Of a DNA stretch of 64,000 nucleotides, positions 13,681 to 26,700 are shown piece by piece. This stretch comes from Monomorium pharaonis (Eukaryota; Arthropoda; Insecta; Hymenoptera; Formicidae). The DNA is taken from NCBI RefSeq assembly GCF_013373865.1, contig NC_050470.1:7858373-7922372 (forward strand), in the 5' to 3' direction. The notes beneath the pieces were generated by a model. The model did not search any database and had not been told where the DNA came from. It saw nothing but the letters and a program-made list of their open reading frames with translations. The translations under genes were made by a program, and so were the position numbers. Numbering within the stretch: the stretch's first letter is position 1; the number at the start of each line of letters is the position of its first letter.

Positions 13681-16625
13681 TCCTTCCCCTCCCCCTCTCC
13701 GGTTACTCATTCAACGAGGGTGCGAGAGTGTCCCGAGTGACTCGGGGACGAGAGGTCGGGGTGCGCGCTGTATCCGTTCGGGACACTCTTATCTCCAGGT
13801 TTATCCACCGAAACGGAGACACGCTTCGGTCCGCTCGTTCACGAGAAGCCGGCTCTGCGGCCGGGCTCTTTTTATATTCGACTCTTTCTCCCGGGAAAGG
13901 TTTCCGCGGGATAGTCGGGACGACAGGGGAAAATATCTACTTCTAGTTTATAGCTGAGAGACTCTATACATTCGGTTCTCTTAATCTTCACTTCTTAAAC
14001 ATAATATACTGTATTAACATATCAAGTAGATTGTAAACAATTTTGAGAAAAGGCAAAACTTTTGTTGGAAAACGTGTGCACAGTGTTGGAACAATTTATT
14101 TCAGCCATACCTGTTAGTTTTGATTCATTTTCAAGATAAATGAGAGCGATTTATGAATCACACAAAAATCGCTCAATTTCACTTGATACGGAGTTAGTTT
14201 TATAAAATAAACCATTAGTTAAGAAGCACATATTCAATCTTCTTTATAACCACCTCTTTCATATTTCATGATCTGTTGTTTTAATCGATTTATTAATCAT
14301 TTTTCTATTGCGAATAATAAAGTACGACAGTACAGAAATTTGAATTTTTTCCGCCAAACATTTACCTACTTTTACATATGTATCCTCTTTTACGTTCATA
14401 CAGTCGAAAAAGGAACACTTCAAAAAATACATTGCATGTGCCATTGTTATTACTGCTCAGGTATTTCCCCGTCCCAGAGAAAACGTAGCCCCCTCGCAAA
14501 GACAATACTCATTCCGGCACATTCCACCCTCCCGTTTCTCTCACAACGGCCATGCACGCATGCGGTTTGCTTTAACCTTTGCAATAACGCTCACTTGGTC
14601 ACGTCATCGTTCGCACTGTGAAAAATGGCGGTCCCGTATTTCTGCCTTAACTGCATTCTTCCATTTTTCGGGCCGGCAATGTTTTCCGCGACATTTCTGT
14701 CTTTTGGTTCACTTTGCAAAATGGAGACACGTAGCTTCTTCGTCCATGTTCTTCCCTTTCAACGATCGTTTGTATTAGTTCTACACTTTGACTTTACGTC
14801 GACAGTATTGATAATTTTAGAAACATTATATATATTTAAAAACAGTATTTACAAATACCGTTTTAATTGAAATTTTTTCTCACAAGAAAGTTATATTTAA
14901 ATAAAGTCTAAAAATTCTACGCAGAAATAATTATATGTCATTTATTAAGAAATCAATAATTTATTAGCATAATTAGAAAAACATTAAAATTATATTATGT
15001 TAAAAAAAATTGCAAATTATTCTAATTATTTAATACAAAACAATAAATTATTAATTTATAAAACTCTGACATCACTTTTCATATAAATCGTAAAATTCGA
15101 CATTTATTATCTAAATTTAAATCTTATTGAATACAATTAACGATTGATATTATAATCTGTGTGTACGGATACAAAGATGAAGATATAGATTTCAATGCAA
15201 CTTAAATTGTAAATTGATAATATCTAATTGTAAATTGAATAGCTGCTTTATATTTATTTTATCTGTGATTTAGCATTATTTCTATCATCTAATAAAATGG
15301 ATTTCGGTCACAATTTATATTAATAAGTAATTTGATTAAAAATTCAAATATCTTAAATGCGTGAAACCAATACAATTTATCTAGAATTTATTTAAAAATT
15401 ATAGGGCAACTGCAACATACATATAAGTTAAAGTCAAGTTTCAAAGAATGTCCTTAAATTATTGGTATATATTTTCACGTTTCAAATTATTATCTATTCC
15501 AAGGTTTTAGTTTTTTAGCATAAATTTATTTATGCATGCTATTTTCTCCACATATTTTTTACTTAAACACTTTTGTAACGTTAATTTCAATTTTCTTTTC
15601 GTTTTAATTTAAATAGAACCCATACTTTTTTTATATGTTAGATATCGTTTTTACGCTCTTAATCTCATTCTCGTCATTTATCTTTTTTCCAATAAAAATG
15701 TCAAATGCAATTTTAATCTCGCAAAAAATCTGCTACGTATACAAAGAGACTTATTCATTATTAATAATAAGCCATTCGAATTGATTTTATTTCTCTATAA
15801 TTTGTTATAATTAAGTAATATATCTAGCATATCGCAGGTTTTAAAAGTAAATGTATCTCTTTCGCATCGAAACGTTTTCTGCGGAATATCGATGTGAACA
15901 ATTTCTAGTAACATATTCGTCATCCGTTACCCCGTGAGTCTGATTTGAATTCTCAGATCGATGAATAATGGATTTATGATTTATCCGCTTGTTACGTAAT
16001 GCAAAAGATATGTACTTATCCCACCGTACCGTGTCCCTTCCTTTACATTTACTTCTCATTCCGTGCTTTGAATTTTTTGAGATATTTTCGACAAGGTAAC
16101 GCAGAGAATAAGATTTTGTTTTGTAGCACATGTTATATTTATATAAAGAAAATTAATCTTTATGCCAATTATAATTCATTTTCTCTTAGTGTACAATATT
16201 GTATATGTACTTTACATGTATATATGTTTACTGCGTTTTTATAAAATAAAGTAGTTTCGTAAACTCATTAATACTTAACTAAAACTGAAATTTAAGGATT
16301 AAACACTTCGTGTACCGTAAAAGATTAAAACACATCTCCTAAATCTCACGGAAATTAAATTTTATTTTGCTTTTTCCGACCGAGTAACGTGTTGGATGTT
16401 TTAGAAGGAAGAACAATCGCTTTTTGCCCGTCAAACGGATATTTTCGGCGATGGAATGGACTTATCGGCTAAAAACTGGGAACGAGGGATGGTCGCTTAA
16501 CCCCGCCTGATCGCTTCTCGCACGCTTTATCCTCTCTTCGTTTCTTTAAACCTCTCAAGCTGTCTTCGTGGAAGACGTTTCGCCGGGAATCCCCCCAGTG
16601 ATGTGGTCTAGCTCGTACATCAGGC

Positions 16626-16685
<60 letters not shown>

Positions 16686-17714
16686 GAAGAGGGGAGAAAG
16701 GGAGAGCGAACCGGCCTGGTTCCTCGATACGACAACTCGATGTTCCGTGTCAAATTAGCGAAAAAGTAGTGGCATTTTGTCCCGCGGGAGGAACCGCTTC
16801 GCGCAACATGCTGCAATCGTGTAAGGGACGGTGGGATTTAAGAGATATCCTATAGCAGCTCCCGGTTCCCCGTAATTCAAGTTCATATATTGGACGATTC
16901 CCTGTCGCGGATCAATGCGACGTTCCCCGCGGGGAATGTATCCTTGCCAACTTGTTCCGCGACATTCCCTGGATACGATCGCGCGAAAAAATTGGATCGC
17001 TAAAGTTTCCTTGGTCGATTGACAAAGGTAATTTAATACTATTTTTAATTTATCACTGCATTATTAAAATTATCATTTCGTTTCACTAGTTAAGAAATAA
17101 TTGAACCAGTAAATCTGTAATTTGATGTAAAATGTACAGAGCAACGTTCCGATGAAACATTTTCTTATCTTTTTACAGATCTTCAACAATTGCTTACAAA
17201 AAAAATTTAATAAGAATAATCTAGAATATTCAAAGACAATAGTGTAGAATCATATGCTTTTTTTTCAAAAGGATGAGATATAACTTATTTCTTAAGCTCA
17301 AGTCTTTAATGAGCATTTTTTACGAGCGATCTCTTTTCTCTGAATCAAGAATTATTGAATCACATTATTCTCAAAAGAAAAGAGAAAGCGGATGCATAAA
17401 AGCGGCGCGGGGGAATTTTATCTGGCAGGCTAATTGCGATAGAATTACGTTGATATCCGTCTTTAAAGTGTAGCTTTAGAGATCGGCCGCCCTCGTCGGG
17501 CCGCCCGGATCTTCACTCTTTCCATTTCGTATTACGTAGTCATGAACCCGTTGCACAAAATTCGCACCTTTGCATTCAAAGCGAGTCTGACAATGCAAGC
17601 GTGCGGCTTGAATTGATCCGCGAGAAGGACTTTGGAACATCGAGATGGCTCGTTTTCACTATTTGATCAGCAAAAATACATTGATCCGTCATTGATTATC
17701 AAACGAGCGAGTGA

Positions 17715-17746
<32 letters not shown>

Positions 17747-20700
17747 CAATCGAAGATATTTACGCATGTGCAACATGAAGCATCAGAACGCAGAAGTTTT
17801 ATGTCACATGCCACGCTTTGCCTGAGAATATATCATCATCCTGTAAGAAGTATACCCCTTCGCTTCCTCTCTAACTCGATATATCGAGAAGCGAAGGACG
17901 TCATCTCAAATTTTGAGAACTCGTCGACGCCTCTGGCTGGGTAATATCGAAAGATCGAAAGAGCGAAAAGGGAGAAAGAGAAAAAGAGAATTAGCATTTA
18001 TTACTGGGAGACGAGTCTTAGAAATAAATAAATAAATAAATAAAACGAAACATGACAAATAATCAATAAGTTAGCACAAAACATATAATTACACACTTGT
18101 GATAACACAAATAAAATAAACTAAGTGTATAAGATGCAAAAGCAGAAATACATTAATTTATTAAATAAATTTTAGGTCGAGATATACCTTGCAAGTTTTA
18201 TTTAGATCACGTTTATGAGACACTCGCATTTTTTTTAGAAAAAAGAAAAGATCGGGCTAAAAGAGATACGACTTCTCGAAAGTACAACGAGCTGCTTTCG
18301 GGTTTCTTCGATTCGTTTGTGAACGTATTACAACGGTAAGAAGTATTTGATTTTGCTGTGTGTACTAAGGCAGCTTGTCGACGACGACGAGGGTATCGAA
18401 AACCAGGACGACAGCCGAGACCTCATCAGCATCTTCGACTGCAGGGAGGAAATCACGATGAGAATAGAAAACAACGAAAGGGAGCAATGCGAAAAGTGCG
18501 CGCGACTCCTTGGAGGACAGAAGAAAGGATTACAGGCGAAAGAAGATAAGGATAGCGAGCTGGCAGACGGAAAAATACATGGAAATGGTTGTACGGGGTG
18601 AAAATATACCAGAGGAAAACTTGAATGTAAGCTGACGTGGCGATATTGCCGGGTACCTAAATTAAGGTTGTTTCGTTAAATAAGTATTAGTTGAAATTAG
18701 TTGGAGCTTATTCAACTGCCTCTTCTTTTTTAGATTTGTTGTTTAAGATTCCCCAAGATTGCAATTGCTAGGCATCTTGACTAATTTGACATTTATTTGA
18801 TTGACTGGTATATACATTGATACATGATATTATATAATAACAAGAAGATAAAAACTATTTATTTGTTTAATTGAAAAAAAAAAAGAGTTTTCTCATTCCG
18901 AGTAACATAAGATATATTTCGATGTTATTAAGACATTATGGCGTTGTTTGTGGTCGCTGTTACTTCGAGTGTATGTCAATTTGTAGAAGCATGAATTTTT
19001 AAGTACGTTTTCACTTTTGAGGAGCTTCATTGAATGAATCCAGTGAAGTTTACACGTTGCAGTTTTTACGCGCGATCGAATCTTACAACCCCCATTGCCA
19101 TCTTCCGTTTCTTCTAAAATCTCTTCTCCTTTTTTTTCTTCTAAAAGCTATAGCACAGAAATCTCTTTAATGCTTTGCCTTGCCCGTTGCGCCGATTACG
19201 TCTTTACGGTTATTTTTCTTTATGAGCGATCAAAGTAAATCGAGGACGGCGAAGTAGCGAGAAAGAGAGAAAGAGAGGAATTAAAGAAGGTGGCGGCTGG
19301 GGGAAAAAGGATGGATAAAACGAGGTAAAGGAAAAGGAGGAGGAAAACGGGAATGATGCGTGAAAAAGAACGAGAGATATAAAAAGCGCGCACGGAAAAG
19401 CGGATTCGAAAGATGCGGAAGAGGCAAATGAGAGAAAAAGAAATAAAAGGAAAAGGTCGAGAAAAGAGTAGACTCGTGAAAGATGCGACTGAGGATGGAA
19501 AGAAATGAAAGAAGCTCGAGAGAAACTCGAGAACAAGGTAAAGGAAATTACAAAACCAAACTCGAAAACAAGTGAAAGAAAAAGAAAAGAAAAAAAACAA
19601 AAGAATGTTTAAAAAAGGGAATGAAAAATAAGCAACAAGAAATAGTCGAACGTTGAGTCGGATAACAAAAACGAAAATCGGAGGATCGCAAGAAATACGT
19701 ACAGCAATGCAGAGTGAGAGGAAAAAGAGAAACTGGAAAGAGGAAATAAGCAGGATCGCCGCCATTCGTGAAAGTGTGCAAGGGCAAGAATTTCGAATGT
19801 GGCGGAAGGAATCCCGATGGCGGCGGAACCAGAGACATAAGATGGAAAAAAAGAAAAAGAAAGAAGAAGAGAAGGGCAAAGAGGGGGAGGGAGGGGAGAG
19901 ACAGGGGAAAGTGATGTGGGATTCGGTCAGGTGCCTTGACACATCCGGAGACATTCGCGGCAGAGACGATGGATTCGGGAGCCGGTGTTTGCTCACGCCC
20001 AATCAAGAGTCGGACTTTTCTTCCGTTCGGTTGCCCACCGTACGTGAGCCACGCGTGTACGTGTAGTTTTAAATACGTGTGTAGAGCACTACCTTCGCGC
20101 GATCGCTTCTCCGACCGCCATCTAATCCCCGGACCGGCTCCGATTCTGATTACTCTACGTGGACATTCCCGTGAGACGTACGCGAGCATGTCCGCGATTA
20201 CCTGCCCGACGCGAGATTAGCCTGTTAATCGAACGTACGTTATACGTCCGGCGAAATCAACTCCCCGGAATCGGTCGAAGCGAGAAAGCACCGCGATACA
20301 CACCACTCACTTTCAGCTTATCCAAAAAATCTACACGCGATCAGAGCCAAGATTTTACTTTTTAATGCTCTACAACGTGAAAGGAAGATATTGGACGTGG
20401 ATTTCTTATCCCTTGATCTCCTCTGCTATCCCGTTCCCACGAAGATATCACCGTGGTTTTGATCTATCTTCAACCATAGCCACATATAAAGTGTAAAATT
20501 TTATCTTTTATTTAATAATCCATGTTATAGAAAAATGTGTGTATTATATATATAAATTGTAAATGCTTTGCTCTTTTAATCTATCTTACGATCCAATTTG
20601 TATAGAATTCTATATTACAATACGTAAAAGATTATTTAATTTTTATTTTGGTGATTACAGTAAACATTTATAAATTTAGCAATTTTTTAATTGTTATTAT

Positions 20701-23700
20701 GGGAATATATTTTTTATCAATTCTCACATAATAATATTGATTCATAAAACATTTGTTTTTTTTTTATTATGACGATCAATGTGTGTTACATTCAACTTTC
20801 TAATAACACATAAGTGTAATTTAATACACTGAAAAAAAAAGTAATATATCCAATAAAATATGGTAGTTGCGGGCTGCCAACTACAGATACAATAATATAT
20901 GCTATTGCAGTATCAACATTGTACTTGCATTAACAGTAAATATTATTGTATTGAGTATTTTATGTAGTTGGCAGCTCGCAATTACATATGTTATTGGCTT
21001 TTTTTCTGTGTAGAAATGACAGCGTATAAAACAATGTAATTAAAACAATTTTATAACATCCGATGGGAAATAATAAAGGCACTTTTTGGTGACGGATGCA
21101 AAATTAATTTTCGTAGACGAGTAAGAAAACCCTGCGGAGTTTCCGAGATTGGAAATTTAGAAATCAAGACGCTTATTTAGAAGAAGGAAATTGGAGAAAT
21201 TGCCGTTTGCAGAAAAAAGAAATTCGAAATAAAATACATGGAAATCACTGCGGAACTCGCTGCGAGAACAGCAGGCATTCTGCTCTTCTTAACCGGCTAT
21301 ACATAACTTATGTTTGCGGTATTATATCTCTCAACCGGGCTGTACCGGTTGGTACATCGTATAATTTCATCTCGCGTGCCGACGTGTTGGAGAAGAAACA
21401 CGTGTAGGCGAGCGCTCAGACGCGGCGGGGATCCGGCGTAAAATGAATGTAAGACATACAGGGAAGATTTTCACGCGAATTCCGCCGCGTACATAAATTC
21501 TCTCTTTTCCAAAATTATTAATAAACGCGTGTCTTACCTGTATTACACATTTATCACTAGAGAACACTCGCGCAAAACAAGCAATTTGTCGGCTAAAGGT
21601 AATATTGGATGAGTGCAAAAGTTTTAATGGGTTTTCAATAGTTGTAATTAACCGTCCTTCTTTTTTAAGCCAAGAGATCTCCGTCAACGTTTAATTTATC
21701 AGCAACTTCTTCTGTGGGTTTTTGTAGCCTAAATTGCGCACGTTGTCATCATCAACATAAGAAGACCGTAATATTTCTTTATAATTTAAATCACCTCACT
21801 TAAATTTAGCGAACCATCTTTCGCAAGTTGAAATTGACACGGCATTTCCTTCGAATGCATCACAAAAGTTTTTTATTTTGAATATTTAGTTCTCTCTGAA
21901 ATTTTTTCTTTGCTCACTTTTTCACTTTTATTATATTTAACATCGTAATACTCATCCAAATTTAGTCAATTTCTTTTCCAAATGCATAGTTCATAACATT
22001 ACTTTTTTAGCGATTTAACACACTAACATGACAATAAAAATAAAACAATGGAAAAAAATATTAGTTACAACGTCTATTGAAAACTCACTAAACTTTTACA
22101 CTCATGTCAGCTAATACATTAAATTGCGCGAAAGTATGGGTCGCACAGAAGTAACATCAATCGACTTCTAATGTTTAATGTAACATGTAACGTTTTTAAT
22201 AGTCGAGTCTTCGAGCGTATGGAGGGAATATTCAGCGTGCGGACACGCAGCACGATTGAAAATCACATTCGAGACACAAGGGATACCGCTCCCGAGGAAA
22301 GCGAGGGAGTTTGCTTTTCGTCGAATTTCCGCTGTCGAGACTGATTCCTCGGTGGGCCACGTCCGTCCGGCTAGACGTCCTCGGAAAGGAAACGGACGTA
22401 CACGTAATTTCAATGACCATCCGTCGCGCTCGACCGCTAATTTCAGTTGCGCGAGGAATTCCTCCGTCCCACGGGCACGCCTCGGTACATTGCTTCACGC
22501 GCTCAAAGAAAAACAGGAGAGAATTTCTCGAAGAAATTAAGTCCGAGTAAATTATGTCGAGAATTCTCCAGTTAATAAATCACGGCCTCTCGCTCGAATT
22601 CATTTCGAGAAAAACGAAGCGTTAAAGTGTTCTGTCAGTCCGCAAATCAGTCCAAATATTTAGATAAGTCAAGATAAAAGTTTGTAAATCGAGATAAAAG
22701 CGACGTTTGAAATGTTAATTTCTTGGTTGCAATCGTTGCCAACGTTCGTAAAGCCTCAATAAATATCGAATCTCTCATAGTAATTAAAAATTTGTGGGAA
22801 TATTACGTTGAAAGTCGTTAAGGTTAATAATAAATACCCATTGGCCGCGGCACTGATCCATTGTGACCAACGCGCGACGCTAATCTTTTTTCATTACTCG
22901 ACGACTATTAACTCTTTCAGGCAAATACCATTTATATCCATTGAAACCCGATAAACATAATTTTCTCGACGCGAGCGATCGGAACGGCGTATAAAATAGT
23001 CGCGATAAAACATCGTGGCACATTAAACCTGTAACGAAATATCACCGAGCGGTCAATGCGATCGGTGCGATGGCAATTAACTTTCATGTATTGATACAGG
23101 GTTCGCGGTGCTTATTTTAGCAAATATTCCTCGGGCGGTCGCGCTTTTGCGTCGATGCGGATTCGTTCGGAATCGCGCGCGTGTTGAGAAAGGAAGGTGA
23201 CAGGCGAGCACGGCAAAGTGAGATAAACGAATGAAGAATAATCGATTCACCGATCTGCGGGGGATATAAAATAAATTGTGTAAATATTAGCTTCCCCGCA
23301 AGTGGTTATGGAAAATATTTTTAATCGTTTCGAGAAACGAAGAAAAACGAAACCATCCGGTTGGACACTTCGTTTCGCGAATATTGATATTCCTCGCTCT
23401 CACCATCCTAGGAAAACACTCTCGCACGCATTTGTTGAGAAAATATAGCGGTCGTAGAATCGTTAATACCATGTATACCGAACGTTTACGTTATTCACAA
23501 CGAGATGTTTTTAGTTTTAATATGTGTAACGCGATGTTTTCTTTATCTGTGCTAGAGAAATCTCCGATTTTTTGTATACAAAAAATAAAATAAAATAAAA
23601 CCTACCGAGAAAGACAGACAGAGACAGACAGACAGACAGACAGACAGAGAGAGAGAGAGAGAGAGAGATTTATGGAATACTGACAAACGCTTGAAAGTAG

Positions 23701-26700
23701 TTTAAAAAAATGTAACATTTAAATGAGTTACTGAATATCTTTTAATGATAAATTTTAAAGAAAAAACATTTTCAGACTTTTTATTAAAAAATAAGATTCT
23801 GATTCATGTCAGTATAATTTGATGTAGATAAATTAATTCGGGAAATATGTATAAACACATATGTGTCATCGTTTTTGATTAATTTAATTTAATTTGGTAG
23901 CAATATTTGTGCATTGTGATCTTGATTTAAATGAGATATGACTTGTCGACGTAATGAATCGTGCGAATCCATATAAATTCGTCAATTCATTCGAATTCAA
24001 ATAAACAGGCGGACACAATGATCTCACGAATTAATATTAATCGTTCATCCGCAACCACCGCTTAAGCTTTTCTGCATGAATTTGTTACACTCGATGACTT
24101 CATTTACGATTGAATTGTTGATAATAACAGATTTTAAAAGAATATTATGTAATAATCGATCAAAAATAGTGAAGTGTGAAGCGAAATGAAGATTATATAA
24201 ATTTTCATTTCGAAACAAAAATTTATTTTTCCGTTACATATAAATCTAATCTCTTGCACTCCTTGAAATAAAATTGAAACGCATAAAAATTTGAATATAA
24301 TTCCAACCTTGCTGCTGAAAGTCCAAGATAACTTTTTTTTTCATTTTGCTCACCCGTTAAAGTTTCCTTTGGAAAAAAAAAACGCAGCCCTGATACGACT
24401 GACATTCTCTCGCAGCCCCATATCGTCAAGCTCTCGCTCATTAACGTAAATGGCGACGGTCAGATCTACGACCCTTGATTCACGACCCGTTCCCATTCGC
24501 GATGGGCGAGTCTGTTTTCTGGGATCGCGGCAGTAGTGGCACTCACGGGAGAGCAGTCGCGTGAAGTAGTATGAGCAAGGCGACGGCGAAGAGAAGTGGA
24601 GAAACGTTTGAAGAAGGATCGGAGCCCATCGGAGCGATGGTGTTGGCGGCGATAGTCCGGAATCCTCGTGGGAGACCTCGAATAACACGTTACTTGCTCA
24701 CGACTCCTTATACCCGGGGACACCATCTCTTGACCCTTCCTCGTGCAAGCCGCTCTATCTACTGTCGTCCGACGTTCTCCACGTTTATACGACGGCCAGT
24801 CGATAGACATTTTCCGCTACCACTCCTCTCGTTCTCTCGCTTCCGGCGGCAATTATTACATTTCCGCGAACGGTGATTAGGATACTTGAGACAATCGCTC
24901 AAGCACATATACAATCTTCGACTTTATAGGCTCTTTTAAAAACATCTATATGAATGTGAATTTTACAGGATCGATCTAAATTTGTTTTTGGTGTAACTAA
25001 TAAATATTTAAAACCTTTAATATTTTATACTTTATCGAAAAAAAAGAGTAAAATGTGATTTCTTTCTCTTTCTTCCTCTTCGTCTCTTGCTTATGTTTTT
25101 AATACGAATTAATTTACAGTTTCTAATATAATTTAATTGAAAGATGATTAATAAATAAATCACTTGATGAAATAATTGATATGTGAACTAATTTAATAAA
25201 TAAATTATAACAGTCAGAACGCGCTGACCAATTACATAATCAGCCAACGACAGAGGTACTTTGAAGATTCATCTTCTATATATGAGATAATAAATAAAGA
25301 AAAAGTATGTCAATCATCAGGCCCGCAGGGAGTTAAAAGCGTGCTTGATCGAAGAGATATTCCGTAGAATAAAGGACCCGATGACAAACAACAAAAAGCG
25401 ACAATCACAACGACCCACATGTAACAATATAACGTTTTTGCTCCCTTTCGAGTGTAACCGGCTAACGGTTAACACACGCTTACACGCCGCCCTGTGCGCG
25501 CCCTGCTCCTCGTCCGCGATTCTCGTCCTCTATCAGATTTTTCATTCGCGTCACGCGCACGCTATCCAGGTTGAAAAGTTTTATCCGCGCTTTTAGCGAC
25601 GATCGCGGACAGACGGATTTAGAGGCGGCGGCGGCGGCGGTGGCGGCGAACGCGGTGACGAGGTATTTTCAATTCGGACGGCTCCACGTTGGCCGGCGTC
25701 GTGCTGCCGCACCGCTTGAACGGACAAAGGGCCCAGGAACAGTTGATTGGTTGTTCCGTCTTTCTTGTCAGCGTCGCGATACCGCGTGACAGATCCGACC
25801 AACCAATCTGTTTCGAAATGTACAGAAACGCCAACGATTCCAACGTGTTTTCCGCATTGCAAAAGCGTGCAATTCGACGGGGGGTGTGTTTAAAGGCATC
25901 CGTTCACCCTTCATTTCTCTGTCTCTTCCCATCCCTCTGTTTTCGTGTGCCCTTTCAGCTCCTCTCTCTCTCTCTTTCTCTCTCTCTGTCTCTCTCTCGG
26001 TCGGATTTTTCTTTTGTTTCCTCCTTTTTCCAGCGACAGCTCATTTTACCATCACCACGTTAAAAAGCGTTTCACGTATACGTAAGCTTATATAATTGGA
26101 CGACACGAGATTCGCGCGACCGGATTAAATTTTAAGCCCTCTCCCATCGGTGGATTTTCAAAATTTCGTCGTATCGCGGCATCCATTATCATTCTCGCGT
26201 GCGAGTGCAAAAGGGCTCGCAAAAATCTTCAGCAGCAAGATTACGCTTAAAAATTTTTTTTCCCCATTTTTGTCCACGCGCAAGCGTCGATACGTCGTGA
26301 TGAGAAAATTATGAGAAAAATAAACATTAGAAGTCATGGATGGGCGCGTAGAAAAAAAAATGTTCGTAAATTTCAGGCAAACTAAAAAATGTAGAAAGTC
26401 CGTTATTCCTAGAATTAGAATAGATAAACTCTCTATTCTTTTCTCTTATTTCCAAAGTATGTTATTCTGAATTGGATTCTACTTCAATTCGCAGTTCGTT
26501 TCGGGCACTAATTTCTTTTTTCATTCCGACACACTCCAAATTACGCCCTATCGATCGCTCTTGTCCCATTTTACATTTATTTGCCCGTATCAAACATCAC
26601 CGCTCGTGAAATCAAAACGTCGAAAAAGACTATTGCTGTAAATGACACTCGGAAATTAACCAAGCGCCGTCCCGTTCTATTGCCTGTTAAATTAGCAACT

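Larger units (their letters stand above)
9131..14000 (+). other. intron 1, block B: GC/CpG-richer DNA, no exon recognised
   Basis: GC-rich stretches (9240-9950, 10280-11120, 12480-13960) alternate with AT-rich ones. Open frames of 100-230 codons occur in several phases on both strands but are low-complexity or lack domain signatures. They follow from high GC and from the purine or pyrimidine tracts at 9440-9620 and 13632-13677. The block contains the GA tract and palindrome around 9487-9555. A weak pseudogene candidate on the minus strand (12166-12426) is listed separately. Confidence 0.5.
16401..18180 (+). other. intron 1, block D: mixed composition with two GA tracts
   Basis: A mixed block carrying the GA microsatellites at 16629 and 17715 and the nested hairpin at 17857-17897. 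The GC-richer parts (16430-16990 and 17390-17640) have no recognisable exon. Confidence 0.5.

Noticed and set aside
13256..13957. + strand open frame of about 233 codons
   Set aside because: It runs through the (CT)n tract and GC-rich DNA; the composition is Arg/Ser-rich noise and the alternate frames are equally open.
19220..20002. Minus-strand open frame of about 260 codons
   Set aside because: It is almost entirely Phe, Ser, Leu and Ile because the + strand is purine-rich; no domain, start context or splice signals.
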